The position numbers and the translations under genes are program-made. The notes beneath the pieces were generated by a model. It worked only from the letters and a program-made list of their open reading frames with translations, made no database searches and was not told the DNA's origin. Shown here piece after piece: positions 40,150 to 48,945 of a stretch of DNA of 64,000 bases (position 1 is the first letter of the stretch; each line of letters opens with the position of its first letter). This DNA is from Erythrobacter fulvus (GTDB taxonomy: Bacteria > Pseudomonadota > Alphaproteobacteria > Sphingomonadales > Sphingomonadaceae), in contig NZ_JAQQXQ010000001.1 of assembly GCF_028595285.1 (NCBI RefSeq), forward strand, positions 208,308 through 272,307, given 5' to 3'.

Positions 40150-41106
40150 ATGGCCCCCGGCATGGAATCAGAGGCCAAATCACCGGCGCGCGAATCGGCT
40201 CCTGACGGGCGCGATCCGACCCGCAGTTTTCAGGACATGATCCTGACGCTCCACGATTTCTGGAGCGCCAATGGCTGCGTGATCCTGCAGCCCTATGACA
40301 TGCGCATGGGTGCAGGCACGTTTCACACCGCCACGACGCTGCGCGCTTTGGGTCCGGAACCGTGGAACGCTGCCTTTGTGCAGCCCTGCCGCCGCCCGAC
40401 CGACGGGCGCTATGGCGAAAACCCCAACCGGCTGCAGCACTATTACCAGTATCAGGTCATCCTGAAGCCTTCGCCAGCGGATATTCAGGAGCTCTACCTC
40501 GCCAGCCTCAAGGCAATCGGCATCGATCCGCTGGCGCACGATATCCGCTTTGTCGAGGACGACTGGGAGTCGCCGACGCTCGGCGCATGGGGGCTGGGCT
40601 GGGAGGTCTGGTGCGACGGGATGGAAGTCACCCAGTTCACTTACTTCCAGCAGATGGGCGGGTTCGACTGCAAACCGGTCGCGGGCGAGCTGACCTACGG
40701 TCTCGAACGTCTGGCGATGTACATTCAGGGCGTCGACAACGTCTACGATCTGGCCTTCAACCAGCACGGCGTCAGTTACGGCGACGTTTTCCTCGAAAAC
40801 GAACGCCAGATGTCGAAGTGGAACTTCGAAGTCGCCGAAACCGACGCGCTGTTTGATCTCTTCGCCAAGGCCGAGGCGGAGTGCCGCAACGCGCTTTCCG
40901 CAGGCGTGCCGATTGCCGCCTATGAACAGGCGATCGAGGCGAGCCACGTGTTCAATCTGCTTCAGGCGCGCGGCGTCATCTCGGTGCAGGAACGCGCCAG
41001 CTACATGGGCCGGGTGCGTGACTTGGCGCGTTCGTCCTGCGAGGCCTATGCCGAGAAGATGAGCCCCGAATGGGAAGCCAAGTACCCCGGGTGGAGGCTC
41101 GTCTGA
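40150..41106 (+). CDS. glyQ: Glycyl-tRNA synthetase alpha subunit
   Basis: The 318-residue class II synthetase subunit activates glycine and charges tRNA-Gly with GlyS. The core begins [20 protein letters not shown] and contains [35 protein letters not shown] and [12 protein letters not shown], matching GlyQ. The exact start is uncertain: ATG at 40150 or 40162, because the first 20 residues are outside the conserved domain. Its stop overlaps glyS (TGATG). Confidence 0.95.
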   Translation: MAPGMESEAKSPARESAPDGRDPTRSFQDMILTLHDFWSANGCVILQPYDMRMGAGTFHTATTLRALGPEPWNAAFVQPCRRPTDGRYGENPNRLQHYYQYQVILKPSPADIQELYLASLKAIGIDPLAHDIRFVEDDWESPTLGAWGLGWEVWCDGMEVTQFTYFQQMGGFDCKPVAGELTYGLERLAMYIQGVDNVYDLAFNQHGVSYGDVFLENERQMSKWNFEVAETDALFDLFAKAEAECRNALSAGVPIAAYEQAIEASHVFNLLQARGVISVQERASYMGRVRDLARSSCEAYAEKMSPEWEAKYPGWRLV

Positions 41107-43268
41107 TGGCTGACTTCCTGCTCGAATTGCGCTGCGAGGAAATCCCTGCCCGGATGCAGGCGGGCGCGCGCGCTGAACTGGAAAAGCTGTTCCGGAAGCA
41201 ATTGGAGGCTGACGGGATAAGCGTTGAGGATTTGAGAGTCTGGTCAACTCCTCGTCGTCTGGCATTGATCGCTCGGGGTCTTCCGTTGGAAACCGAGGCA
41301 ACATCAATCGAGGTAAAGGGGCCTCGAGTTGGTGCACCTGATCAAGCAATAAATGGATTTTTGGGGCGCTACCTCGCCGATCGAGAAGAACTGGTCGAGC
41401 GGAACGGTGTCTACTTTTTGGAGCGTTTGGCTGCTGGACGCCCCATCTCTCGCGTTCTCCAAGAAGCTGTGGAAACGCTTGTACGCGAATTCAGTTGGCC
41501 CAAGTCGATGCGTTGGGGCGAGGCGTCGATTAGCACCGATAGCTTGCGTTGGGTCCGCCCGTTGTCTGGCATTGTCGCAATTCTAGACGGCGATGTGCTC
41601 GAATGCGATGTGCCCGGCGTTCCAGTGGGCCGCGAGACGATCGGCCACCGCTTCCATTCCTCCGGCACGATCACCATCAGCGATGCTGACATCTACGAGC
41701 TCAAGCTACTCGGCCATAAAGTGATCGTCGATCACGAGGAGCGCCAGAACATCATCCGCGAAGGCGCGGCGAGGGTTGCGGCGGAGGCTGGCTTGACGCT
41801 GGTCGCCGACGAAGGTCTGGTGATCGAGAACGCGGGGCTGACCGAATGGCCCGTGCCGCTGCTCGGCCGCTTCGACGAGGCCTTCCTCGACGTGCCGCCC
41901 GAAGTGATCCAGCTGACCGCGCGGGTGAACCAGAAATATTTCGTGTGCGAGGATGCGGGCGGGAAACTCGCCAACGCCTTCGTGTGCACCGCCAATATCG
42001 AGGCGGCGGACCCGGCAGTGGTGGTCGACGGCAACCGCAAGGTGCTCGCTGCGCGGCTCTCCGACGCGCGCTTCTTCTGGGAGCAGGACCAGAAGACGCC
42101 GCTTGCGGAACACGCGAAGAAGCTGTCGCGCATCACCTTCCACGAGAAGCTCGGGACGGTGGCCGACAAGGTCGAACGCGTGGCAAAGCTGGCGGAATGG
42201 TTGGCGAGCGAAGGCATCGTGCCGAATTGCGATCCCGCACTAGCGCGGCAGGCGGCGGAATTGTGCAAGGCCGATCTCGTCACCGAGATGGTCGGCGAAT
42301 TCCCCGAATTGCAGGGCCTGATGGGCGGATATTATGCCACCAAGGAAGGTCTGCCGGTCGAGGTCGCGGAGGCGATCCGCGATCACTACAAGCCGGTCGG
42401 GCAGGGCGATGAAGTGCCGACCGCGCCGGTGACGGTGGCGGTTTCGTTGGCGGACAAGCTGGATACGCTGGCCCAATTCTTCCGGATTGATGAGCGACCG
42501 ACCGGATCAAAGGACCCCTTCGCTCTCCGCCGAGCCGTGCTTGGCCTTGTTAGCTTGACCGTACAAAATGGGCTTCGTTACGATTTTCTCGCTGCTTTTG
42601 ATCAGGCGGTTGAGGGAGACCTATCGTTAGAAACGGCGACTGCTGGAGGGCACTTCGCGTCGTTCGTTATTGACCGGCTTAAGGTTCAGCAGCGTGATGC
42701 CGGCGTTCGCCATGATGTGATTGACGCGGTAGCCTCATTTGGCGGTGATGACGACGTGGGCAGCGAGCGGGACATCGTCCGCCTGCTCGCCCGTGTTCAT
42801 GCGCTCCAGGCCTTTGTTACGACCGAGGACGGCACCAACCTGCTCGCGGGCTACAAGCGTGCGGCCAACATCCTCAAGAAGGAAGGCTGGCAGGGTGGTG
42901 GCGAACCGGAACATACGGGAGAGGAAGATCCGCTCGCGTTGGTCGATGCGCCCGGCATGGCGGAGATTGTTGCCGAACAGGCTCACCCGTCGGGCACACA
43001 CCTTTCCTACACCCTCGAACCCGCCGAAAAGGCGCTGATCGACGCGCTCGATACTGCTGCTCCGCGCGCTGCGCAGGCGGTGGAGGCAGAGCAGTTCGCC
43101 GATGCGATGGCGGCGCTCGCCACCTTGCGCGCCCCGATCGACAGGTTCTTTGAAGAGGTGACTGTCAACGCCGATGAGTCTGAAAAGCGCAAGGCGCGCC
43201 TCGCCCTGCTTGCGCGTTTCCGGGATGCGGTCCACCGGGTCGCGGATTTCAGCCGGATCGAAGGATGA
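41106..43268 (+). CDS. glyS: Glycyl-tRNA synthetase beta subunit
   Basis: The 720-residue beta subunit recognises tRNA-Gly. [18 protein letters not shown] is the standard start. A phosphate-binding-type stretch GSKDPFALRRAVLGL and a DALR-like anticodon-binding end (RLALLARFRDAVHRVADFS) are visible. Two internal stretches, roughly 41.2-41.6 kb and 42.47-42.78 kb, use A+T-richer codons than the rest (sampled 60-base lines near 45-55% G+C against 65%), suggesting imported patches. The reading frame is intact. Translation is coupled to glyQ. Confidence 0.95.
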   Translation: MADFLLELRCEEIPARMQAGARAELEKLFRKQLEADGISVEDLRVWSTPRRLALIARGLPLETEATSIEVKGPRVGAPDQAINGFLGRYLADREELVERNGVYFLERLAAGRPISRVLQEAVETLVREFSWPKSMRWGEASISTDSLRWVRPLSGIVAILDGDVLECDVPGVPVGRETIGHRFHSSGTITISDADIYELKLLGHKVIVDHEERQNIIREGAARVAAEAGLTLVADEGLVIENAGLTEWPVPLLGRFDEAFLDVPPEVIQLTARVNQKYFVCEDAGGKLANAFVCTANIEAADPAVVVDGNRKVLAARLSDARFFWEQDQKTPLAEHAKKLSRITFHEKLGTVADKVERVAKLAEWLASEGIVPNCDPALARQAAELCKADLVTEMVGEFPELQGLMGGYYATKEGLPVEVAEAIRDHYKPVGQGDEVPTAPVTVAVSLADKLDTLAQFFRIDERPTGSKDPFALRRAVLGLVSLTVQNGLRYDFLAAFDQAVEGDLSLETATAGGHFASFVIDRLKVQQRDAGVRHDVIDAVASFGGDDDVGSERDIVRLLARVHALQAFVTTEDGTNLLAGYKRAANILKKEGWQGGGEPEHTGEEDPLALVDAPGMAEIVAEQAHPSGTHLSYTLEPAEKALIDALDTAAPRAAQAVEAEQFADAMAALATLRAPIDRFFEEVTVNADESEKRKARLALLARFRDAVHRVADFSRIEG

Positions 43269-43338
43269 TTCCGGCGCTCGCCCCTGTGTTCGTCACCTTC
43301 GCGAAAGGCGAGCAATATTAGGGGTTAAGGGTAGTCCG

Positions 43339-43363
43339 CAAAGGTGACACGGTGTCGCCTTTG
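43339..43363. promoter_or_regulatory. Operator-like inverted repeat upstream of ppdK
   Basis: Arms of 12 bases at 43339-43350 and 43352-43363 match at all but one position around a single central base. Each contains a GACAC/GTGTC core. A GTATAC palindrome follows. The dyad ends 37 bases before the ppdK ATG in a 132-base gap. A regulator of phosphoenolpyruvate metabolism is plausible; its identity is unknown. Confidence 0.5.
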
Positions 43364-43400
43364 TATACTTTGTAATTTTTGATCATTTGCGGGAAATTTC

Positions 43401-46073
43401 ATGATTATGAAAACGGTCTATGTATTCGGAGGCAAAGCCGACCATTCCGACCCGCGCCAGAAGGACAAGACCATTACCGGCGGCAAGGGCGCGAACCTTG
43501 CCGAAATGGCCAGCATCGGCCTGCCGGTGCCCCCGGGCTTCACCATCACCACCGAGGAATGCGTCGCCTATCTGCGCGACGGTGCGGATTTCTCGGACGG
43601 CTTGAAGGCCGCCGTTGCTGATGCACTCGCCCATGTCGAGGCGACCGTGGGCAAGACATTCGGCGATGCGGCTGATCCGCTGCTGGTTTCGGTGCGATCG
43701 GGTGCCCGCGTTTCGATGCCGGGGATGATGGACACCGTCCTCAACCTCGGTCTCAATGATGCGACCGTCGAGGGCTTGTCGGCCTCCTCGGGCGATGCGC
43801 GCTTTGCCTGGGACAGCTATCGCCGCTTCATCCAGATGTATTCGGACGTTGTGCTGGGCATCGATCACGGGTTGTTCGAAGAAGCGCTCGAGATCGCCAA
43901 GGAAGACAAGGGCTTCTACAACGATACCGAGATGAACGCGGCCGACTGGCAGGCGCTCGTCAGCGAATACAAAAGCATTGTCGAAGGCGAGCTGGGCCGT
44001 CCGTTCCCGCAGGACGTGCATGAACAGCTGTGGGGCGCAATCCGAGCCGTGTTCGACAGCTGGGATTCGGACCGCGCCAAGGTCTATCGCCGGCTGAACG
44101 ATATTCCGGGCGACTGGGGCACCGCTGTCAACGTGCAGGCGATGGTGTTCGGCAATATGGGCGAAACCAGCGCCACCGGTGTCGCCTTTACCCGCGATCC
44201 GGCGACCGGCACCCGCGCCTATTACGGCGAATATCTGATCAACGCGCAGGGCGAGGACGTGGTGGCGGGCATCCGCACGCCGCAATATCTCACCAAGGCG
44301 GCGCGTGAGGCGGCAGGCGCCAAGCCGCTGTCGATGGAAGAGGCGCTGCCTGACGCCTATGCCGAACTCGCCCGCGTGTTCGACCTGCTGGAACTCCACT
44401 ACAAGGACATGCAGGACATCGAATTCACGGTGGAACGCGGCAAGCTGTGGATGCTCCAGACGCGCTCCGGCAAGCGCACCGCCAAGGCCGCGCTCAAGAT
44501 GGCGGTCGACATGGTGGGCGAGGGCCTGATCGACGAGCGCGAGGCGGTGCGACGGGTCGATCCTATGGCGCTGGACCAGCTGCTCCACCCGACTCTCGAT
44601 CCCAAGGCCGAGCGTAACGTGCTGACTACCGGCCTTCCTGCCTCGCCCGGTGCGGCGGCGGGGAAGATTGTGCTCGATGCCGACACTGCCGAACAATGGG
44701 CGGGTCGCGGCGAGAAGGTCATTCTGGTGCGGGTCGAAACTTCGCCGGAAGACATTCACGGGATGCACGCGGCGCAGGGCATCCTGACCGCGCGTGGCGG
44801 CATGACGTCGCACGCAGCGGTTGTGGCCCGCGGCATGGGCCGTCCTTGCGTTTCGGGCGCGGGCGCTGTCTCGATCGACCGTGCCAGCCGCACGCTGCGG
44901 ATCGGATCGACCGAGCTGAAAGAAGGCGATGCCATCACGCTCGACGGGGCGACGGGGCAGGTGATGCTCGGCATTGTCCCGACCGTGGAGCCGGAGCTGG
45001 CAGGCGATTTCGGCACGCTGATGGTGTGGGCCGACAAGCTGCGCCGGATGAAGGTGCGCACCAATGCCGAAACGCCCGACGACTGCCGCATGGCGCGCCA
45101 GTTCGGGGCGGAAGGCATCGGGCTGTGCCGTACCGAGCACATGTTCTTCGAAGCTTCGCGCATCTCGCTTGTCCGGCAGATGATTTTGGCCGAGGACGAG
45201 GCAGGCCGCCGCCGTGCGCTGGAAAAGCTGCTGCCCGAACAGCGCGCCGATTTCACCGCGATCTTCGAGGTGATGGCGGGCCTGCCGTGCACGATCCGTC
45301 TGCTCGATCCGCCGCTGCACGAATTCCTGCCGCACGCAGACGAGGAATTTGCCGAGCTCGCCGATGCAACCGGCCTAGGCGTCGATCACCTCAAGCGGCG
45401 TGCGGGCGAACTGCATGAATTCAACCCGATGCTGGGCCACCGCGGCTGCCGTTTGGGGATCACCTTCCCCGAGATTTACGAGATGCAGGCGCGCGCGATC
45501 TTCGAGGCCGTGTGTGCGGTGAAGCAGTCGAGTGGCGAGGCCCCGCTGCCCGAAATCATGATCCCGCTGGTCGCCACCAAGCGCGAGCTGGCCTTGCTGC
45601 GGGCGCTGGTCGACAAGACGGCCGAGGCGGTGTTCGCGGAAACCGGCACGCGGGTCGATTACCTCGTCGGCACCATGATCGAACTGCCGCGCGCGGCGCT
45701 GATGGCAGGCGAGATTGCCGAGGAAGGCGCGTTCTTCAGCTTCGGGACCAATGACTTGACGCAGACCACGCTCGGCGTGAGTCGCGACGATGCGGCGCGG
45801 TTCCTCAGCGTCTATGTCGACAAGGGCATCTTCCCGCGCGATCCCTTCGTCAGCCTCGATATCGACGGCGTCGGCCAGCTGGTCGAACTGGCGGCGGAGC
45901 GCGGCCGGGCGACGCGGCCGGACATCAAGCTCGGCATCTGCGGCGAGCATGGCGGCGATCCGGCGAGCATCGCCTTCTGCGAGAGCGTGGGGCTCGATTA
46001 CGTCAGCGCCTCGCCCTACCGCGTGCCGATTGCGCGACTGTCGGCGGCGCAAGCGGCTCTCAAGAAGGGCTAG
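43401..46073 (+). CDS. ppdK: Pyruvate, phosphate dikinase
   Basis: The 890-residue dikinase interconverts pyruvate + ATP + Pi with phosphoenolpyruvate + AMP + PPi. The N-terminal ATP-grasp domain opens KTITGGKGANLAEMASIGLP. The swivelling phosphohistidine domain has GGMTSHAAVVARGMGRPCVS. The C-terminal PEP/pyruvate barrel has GEGIGLCRTEHMF-like EGIGLCRTEHMFFE and LGICGEHGGDPAS. Start at 43401 or two codons later. It stands alone in a metabolic sense, with a dyad upstream, and converges with the methyltransferase gene. Confidence 0.97.
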   Translation: MIMKTVYVFGGKADHSDPRQKDKTITGGKGANLAEMASIGLPVPPGFTITTEECVAYLRDGADFSDGLKAAVADALAHVEATVGKTFGDAADPLLVSVRSGARVSMPGMMDTVLNLGLNDATVEGLSASSGDARFAWDSYRRFIQMYSDVVLGIDHGLFEEALEIAKEDKGFYNDTEMNAADWQALVSEYKSIVEGELGRPFPQDVHEQLWGAIRAVFDSWDSDRAKVYRRLNDIPGDWGTAVNVQAMVFGNMGETSATGVAFTRDPATGTRAYYGEYLINAQGEDVVAGIRTPQYLTKAAREAAGAKPLSMEEALPDAYAELARVFDLLELHYKDMQDIEFTVERGKLWMLQTRSGKRTAKAALKMAVDMVGEGLIDEREAVRRVDPMALDQLLHPTLDPKAERNVLTTGLPASPGAAAGKIVLDADTAEQWAGRGEKVILVRVETSPEDIHGMHAAQGILTARGGMTSHAAVVARGMGRPCVSGAGAVSIDRASRTLRIGSTELKEGDAITLDGATGQVMLGIVPTVEPELAGDFGTLMVWADKLRRMKVRTNAETPDDCRMARQFGAEGIGLCRTEHMFFEASRISLVRQMILAEDEAGRRRALEKLLPEQRADFTAIFEVMAGLPCTIRLLDPPLHEFLPHADEEFAELADATGLGVDHLKRRAGELHEFNPMLGHRGCRLGITFPEIYEMQARAIFEAVCAVKQSSGEAPLPEIMIPLVATKRELALLRALVDKTAEAVFAETGTRVDYLVGTMIELPRAALMAGEIAEEGAFFSFGTNDLTQTTLGVSRDDAARFLSVYVDKGIFPRDPFVSLDIDGVGQLVELAAERGRATRPDIKLGICGEHGGDPASIAFCESVGLDYVSASPYRVPIARLSAAQAALKKG

Positions 46074-46834
46074 GTTCCGGCCAGCGAGCGTCGCCCGGTG
46101 AGGGTGATGATCTCGAAGGTCTCCGGCGTCTTGCCATCGCTATCGGTGCGCGCGGCAAAACCGGCGCGGGCACGGGCGAGGGCGGGTTTGCCGAGCGGAG
46201 ACGCCGGTTTGGCAAGAGCGTTTCCCAGCCCCTGATCGCGCAGGTCGGCCACGAGCCGGTCCAGCGAGGAATAGCGGACGGTGAGCGCATGGGTGTCCAC
46301 CACCGGGTCTTTCCACCCAGCACGCTGGAGCAGGCCCGGTGCGGCGCGCGGATCGACCAGCGGGTGCATTCGCGCTGCCGGACGATCGGGCTCGGCATCG
46401 ATCATCGCGGCGCGCAGGGCCGGAAGGCTCTGGCCACCAATGAAATGGGCCATCACGAGGCCGCCCGGAGCCAGAGCATTGCGCAGATGGATCAGCGCGC
46501 CGGGCAAGTCATTGATCGCATCGAGCAAGCCGATGATGGCGATGAAATCATAGCCGCCCGATGGGAGGGGTGCCTCCAGATCGAATTCGCCCGGTTCGTC
46601 CACCGCGGCACCGGACGTACGGAGATGAACGGCCAGCCCATCGGTCCAGTCGCCCAGAACCAGTGCGCGCGCCGGTTCGTGGCGCAAGAATGCGAGGCGC
46701 TCCAGCGTTTCCTCGATCATGTCGTCGGCGATGAAGCTTGCGGCATCGGCGCGCTCGCGGCGATGCCGGGCGCGGTCCAGGCGTCGGGCGCGGCGTGTCG
46801 TACTGAAAATCGTCGGGATAGGCGCAGGTGTCAT
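46070..46834 (-). CDS. NDUFAF5-like SAM-dependent methyltransferase-fold protein
   Basis: The 254-residue protein starts MTPAPIPTIFSTTRRARRLD. Its IFSTTRRARRLDRARHRRER opening is that of the BioC/NDUFAF5 group, whose mitochondrial member assists complex I assembly. A degenerate SAM fold follows (RALVLGDWTDGLAVHLRTSG, then YDFIAIIGLLDAINDLPGAL and RNALAPGGLVMAHFIGGQSL). The first glycine motif is weaker than in canonical methyltransferases. It is convergent with ppdK with stops overlapping and diverges from comF. Substrate inferred by family only. Confidence 0.82.
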   Translation of the reverse strand: MTPAPIPTIFSTTRRARRLDRARHRRERADAASFIADDMIEETLERLAFLRHEPARALVLGDWTDGLAVHLRTSGAAVDEPGEFDLEAPLPSGGYDFIAIIGLLDAINDLPGALIHLRNALAPGGLVMAHFIGGQSLPALRAAMIDAEPDRPAARMHPLVDPRAAPGLLQRAGWKDPVVDTHALTVRYSSLDRLVADLRDQGLGNALAKPASPLGKPALARARAGFAARTDSDGKTPETFEIITLTGRRSLAGT

Positions 46835-46921
46835 TCCGCGTGCCCTGCCGCGCTTGCCAGCGTAGCGCAAGCCGTGCGACACCTTGCAGCGATGGCAGTG
46901 GTCGCACACCTGTCCCGGAGC

Positions 46922-47599
46922 ATGAAGCCGCTGGTAGATCTCGTCTATCCGCCGCGCTGCCCCTTGTGCGGGGTCGCTATCGCCGAACAGGCCGGACTTT
47001 GCGGCGATTGCTGGGGATTGCTCGATATACCCGGCGGTGCGTCGGACGATCCCGAAGCCTTGCCGGGCGGCACAGTGATCCGCGTCCATGCCGTGACCTA
47101 TTATAATGATGCCTCGCGCCGGCTCGTGCTGGATTACAAGCATGGTGGAAGGATCGCGCATGCACGGCTTTTGGCGCGGCTGATCGCGGCGCGCCTGCCG
47201 GATGAGGATCCGCACAGGCCTGCGCCCTTGCTGGTTCCGGTGCCGCTGCATCGCTGGCGCTTGTGGCGGCGAGGGTTCAATCAGGCTGCTCTGCTTGCCG
47301 AAGAACTGGCAAGGCTGGGCAAGGGCACGCTTCTGGTCGACGGATTGGAGCGGCATCGTCGAACCGTCAGTCTTGGCGGGCTTGGGCGCGAGGCGCGGGA
47401 GCGCGCTTTGGCGGGAGCCATCAGGATCAACCCGCGCCGACGCACGCGCATCGAAGGTCGTGATGTGCTGGTGGTGGACGATGTGCTCACCAGCGGCGCA
47501 ACTACCCGCGCATGCGCCGAGGCTCTAGCTCAAGCAGGTGCGCGCAGTATCGCGGTCGCCTGTTTTGCGCGGGTAGGGGAGGCGGGTGACGGCATATAA
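46922..47599 (+). CDS. comF: ComF family phosphoribosyltransferase-like protein
   Basis: The 225-residue protein starts MKPLVDLVYPPRCPLCGVAI. It has a zinc-ribbon-like head (CPLCG, then CGDCW), a double-stranded core and the PRPP-loop VLVVDDVLTSGATTRACAEA. This is the layout of ComF/GntX proteins, which in some bacteria assist DNA uptake; the exact reaction is unknown. An earlier in-frame ATG at 46893 would add residues with no family match. It is divergent from the methyltransferase, the usual alphaproteobacterial pairing. Confidence 0.93.
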   Translation: MKPLVDLVYPPRCPLCGVAIAEQAGLCGDCWGLLDIPGGASDDPEALPGGTVIRVHAVTYYNDASRRLVLDYKHGGRIAHARLLARLIAARLPDEDPHRPAPLLVPVPLHRWRLWRRGFNQAALLAEELARLGKGTLLVDGLERHRRTVSLGGLGREARERALAGAIRINPRRRTRIEGRDVLVVDDVLTSGATTRACAEALAQAGARSIAVACFARVGEAGDGI

Positions 47600-47629
47600 A
47601 CGAAACGCCCGGGGCCTTTTGAGCCCCGG
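47600..47629 (-). terminator. Minus-strand terminator-like stem
   Basis: CCGGGGC (47609-47615) pairs with GCCCCGG (47623-47629) around a 7-base loop. On the minus strand the stem is followed by a GCGTTTCGT tail. The stem would stop transcripts coming from the gene-free region on the right. Confidence 0.55.
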
Positions 47630-47915
47630 ACGCCGCGTGACGAAACGGTTCGGATCCACCCTTGCGGGCCAAGATGGCCACCCCCTAGTGGGCCATCGGG
47701 ATCCAGTCCCTCATCGTTCAACCGGTCGCACTGGCACCCCGCTGCCAGTCTGCGGTCCGGTCACCCCCTGAACCCGGCATCGGGCGATGCCATTGTTCGG
47801 TGGAGAACCTCTTGCGAAGTCCATGCGGCCTTGTTCCATCCCGGCCCCCGATGCGGAAGGCCTAACCATGGCTACGGACATTTTTTGCAAGCCGCTGTTG
47901 TGAACTTGCAACATT

Positions 47916-47940
47916 CCGCGCATGAGCGCGGCGTTTTCTT
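47916..47940 (+). terminator. Plus-strand terminator
   Basis: CCGCGC (47916-47921), loop ATGA, GCGCGG (47926-47931), then CGTTTTCTT. It would end the comF transcript or a plus-strand RNA before hisI. Confidence 0.65.
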
Positions 47941-47994
47941 CAACTTTCGGTGTCGGTCCACCGGCGCCGAGCCGCAATTCCGCCGGAGACTTGG

Positions 47995-48390
47995 ATGGCC
48001 GACCAGGAGCTGAGCGCCAGCGAACGCGAGCAAGGCGCGCGTTTCGCCCCGAAATTCGACGCCGCCGGTTTGCTGACCGCCGTTGTGGTCGATGCCGTAT
48101 CGGCACAGGTTCTGGTCGTGGCGCACATGAACCATGAGGCTCTCGAAAAGACGCTGGCTAGCGGGCGGGTTCATTTCTGGTCGCGATCGCGCAAGGCTTT
48201 GTGGCTGAAGGGCGAGACTTCGGGCCATTTTCTCAATGTCGAGGAAGTGCTGGTCGATTGCGATCAGGATGCGCTTGTGATTCGGGCGCGGGCGGAAGGG
48301 CCGACTTGCCATACCGGTGCCCGGAGCTGTTTCTACCGGCGGGTAGATGGCGACGGGGAGAGTGCCGTTCTCGTAAAGGTCAAGACTTGA
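47995..48390 (+). CDS. hisI: Phosphoribosyl-AMP cyclohydrolase
   Basis: The 131-residue HisI opens the purine ring of phosphoribosyl-AMP in histidine synthesis. Family motifs are [40 protein letters not shown] and [20 protein letters not shown] ahead of [11 protein letters not shown], with the metal-binding Cys and His. It is the free-standing form without the HisE pyrophosphatase domain. GGAG lies 6 bases before the ATG at 47995. No other his gene is in the window. The gap before MerR is 31 bases. Confidence 0.95.
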   Translation: MADQELSASEREQGARFAPKFDAAGLLTAVVVDAVSAQVLVVAHMNHEALEKTLASGRVHFWSRSRKALWLKGETSGHFLNVEEVLVDCDQDALVIRARAEGPTCHTGARSCFYRRVDGDGESAVLVKVKT

Positions 48391-48406
48391 CGCTCACGTA
48401 AAGGTA
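48387..48406 (+). promoter_or_regulatory. Candidate MerR-type promoter and operator
   Basis: TTGACG at 48387-48392 overlaps the hisI stop and is followed by CACGTAAAGGT. The 9-mer CGTAAAGGT occurs at 48372-48380 and again at 48398-48406. The placement between hisI and the MerR gene suggests an autoregulatory MerR operator; this is inferred by position. Confidence 0.4.
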
Positions 48407-48421
48407 AGGTAGGGGCATGGC

Positions 48422-48886
48422 ATGGCTACTGCTCCTGCACCGAACCAAACCGGGACCGCCGCCGAGGCCGAGCCGCGTCGCAACGGGGCGCACCTTGATC
48501 GTCCCGACATTCATGAGCGCGAGCAATTCACGATTTCCGATCTTACTTCGGAATTCGGCTGCACTGCTCGTGCCTTGCGCTTTTATGAGGATGAAGGCCT
48601 GATCAGTCCGGCGCGCGTCGGGCTGACGCGGGTCTATTCCAAGCGTGACCGTGCGCGCCTTGCATGGATCATGCGCGCCAAGAATGTGGGCTTCAGCCTC
48701 ACCGAAATTCGCGAGATGATCGACCTTTACGATCTCGATGATGGGCGGGTCGAACAGCGCCGTGTCACCATCGAGAAATGCCGCACGCATATCGCCAAGT
48801 TGAAGGCGCAGCGTGACGATATCGATTCATCGATCAAGGAACTGACCGATTTCGTTGCCGAAATCGAAAAACTCGATCTTCGCTGA
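48422..48886 (+). CDS. MerR-family regulator beside an acyl-CoA dehydrogenase
   Basis: The 154-residue protein has an N-terminal MerR winged helix (FTISDLTSEFGCTARALRFY, then EDEGLISPARVGLTRVYSKR) and a C-terminal coiled coil for dimerisation (VEQRRVTIEKCRTHIAKLKA). The absence of clustered cysteines argues against metal sensing. The layout resembles LiuR-type MerR proteins that control branched-chain or fatty acid catabolism, and an acyl-CoA dehydrogenase gene follows 59 bases later in the same direction. Effector unknown. Confidence 0.88.
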   Translation: MATAPAPNQTGTAAEAEPRRNGAHLDRPDIHEREQFTISDLTSEFGCTARALRFYEDEGLISPARVGLTRVYSKRDRARLAWIMRAKNVGFSLTEIREMIDLYDLDDGRVEQRRVTIEKCRTHIAKLKAQRDDIDSSIKELTDFVAEIEKLDLR

Positions 48887-48945
48887 GCCCCTGGGCTTGG
48901 CTTCAACACCAAACGTTCAAGACCGCATACCGAAGGGATCACGAG

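Larger units (their letters stand above)
47600..47994. other. 395-base gene-free region with nested dyads; candidate structured RNA
   Basis: No convincing protein frame is present. Exact inverted pairs include GATGGCC/GGCCATC (loop of 11), GGATCC/GGATCC, ACTGGCA/TGCCAGT (hexanucleotide loop) nested inside ACCGG/CCGGT and GTTCA/TGAAC, and GGCATC/GATGCC with a 4-base loop. The pairs nest into a long hairpin over 47701-47800. A terminator-like stem lies at each end, pointing in opposite directions. Hallmarks of SRP RNA, RNase P RNA and tmRNA are absent, so the identity is open. Confidence 0.6.

Noticed and set aside
43383..45335. Long minus-strand open frame opposite ppdK
   Set aside because: Antisense shadow of a conserved enzyme with no family motif.
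47530..47721. Minus-strand frame across the comF end and the following gap
   Set aside because: It has low-complexity composition and overlaps both comF and the dyad-rich region; no conserved motif.
47600..47994. SRP RNA, RNase P RNA or tmRNA
   Set aside because: The expected GGAAG tetraloop region, the GAGGAAAGTCC segment and a tag-coding stretch are all absent on both strands.
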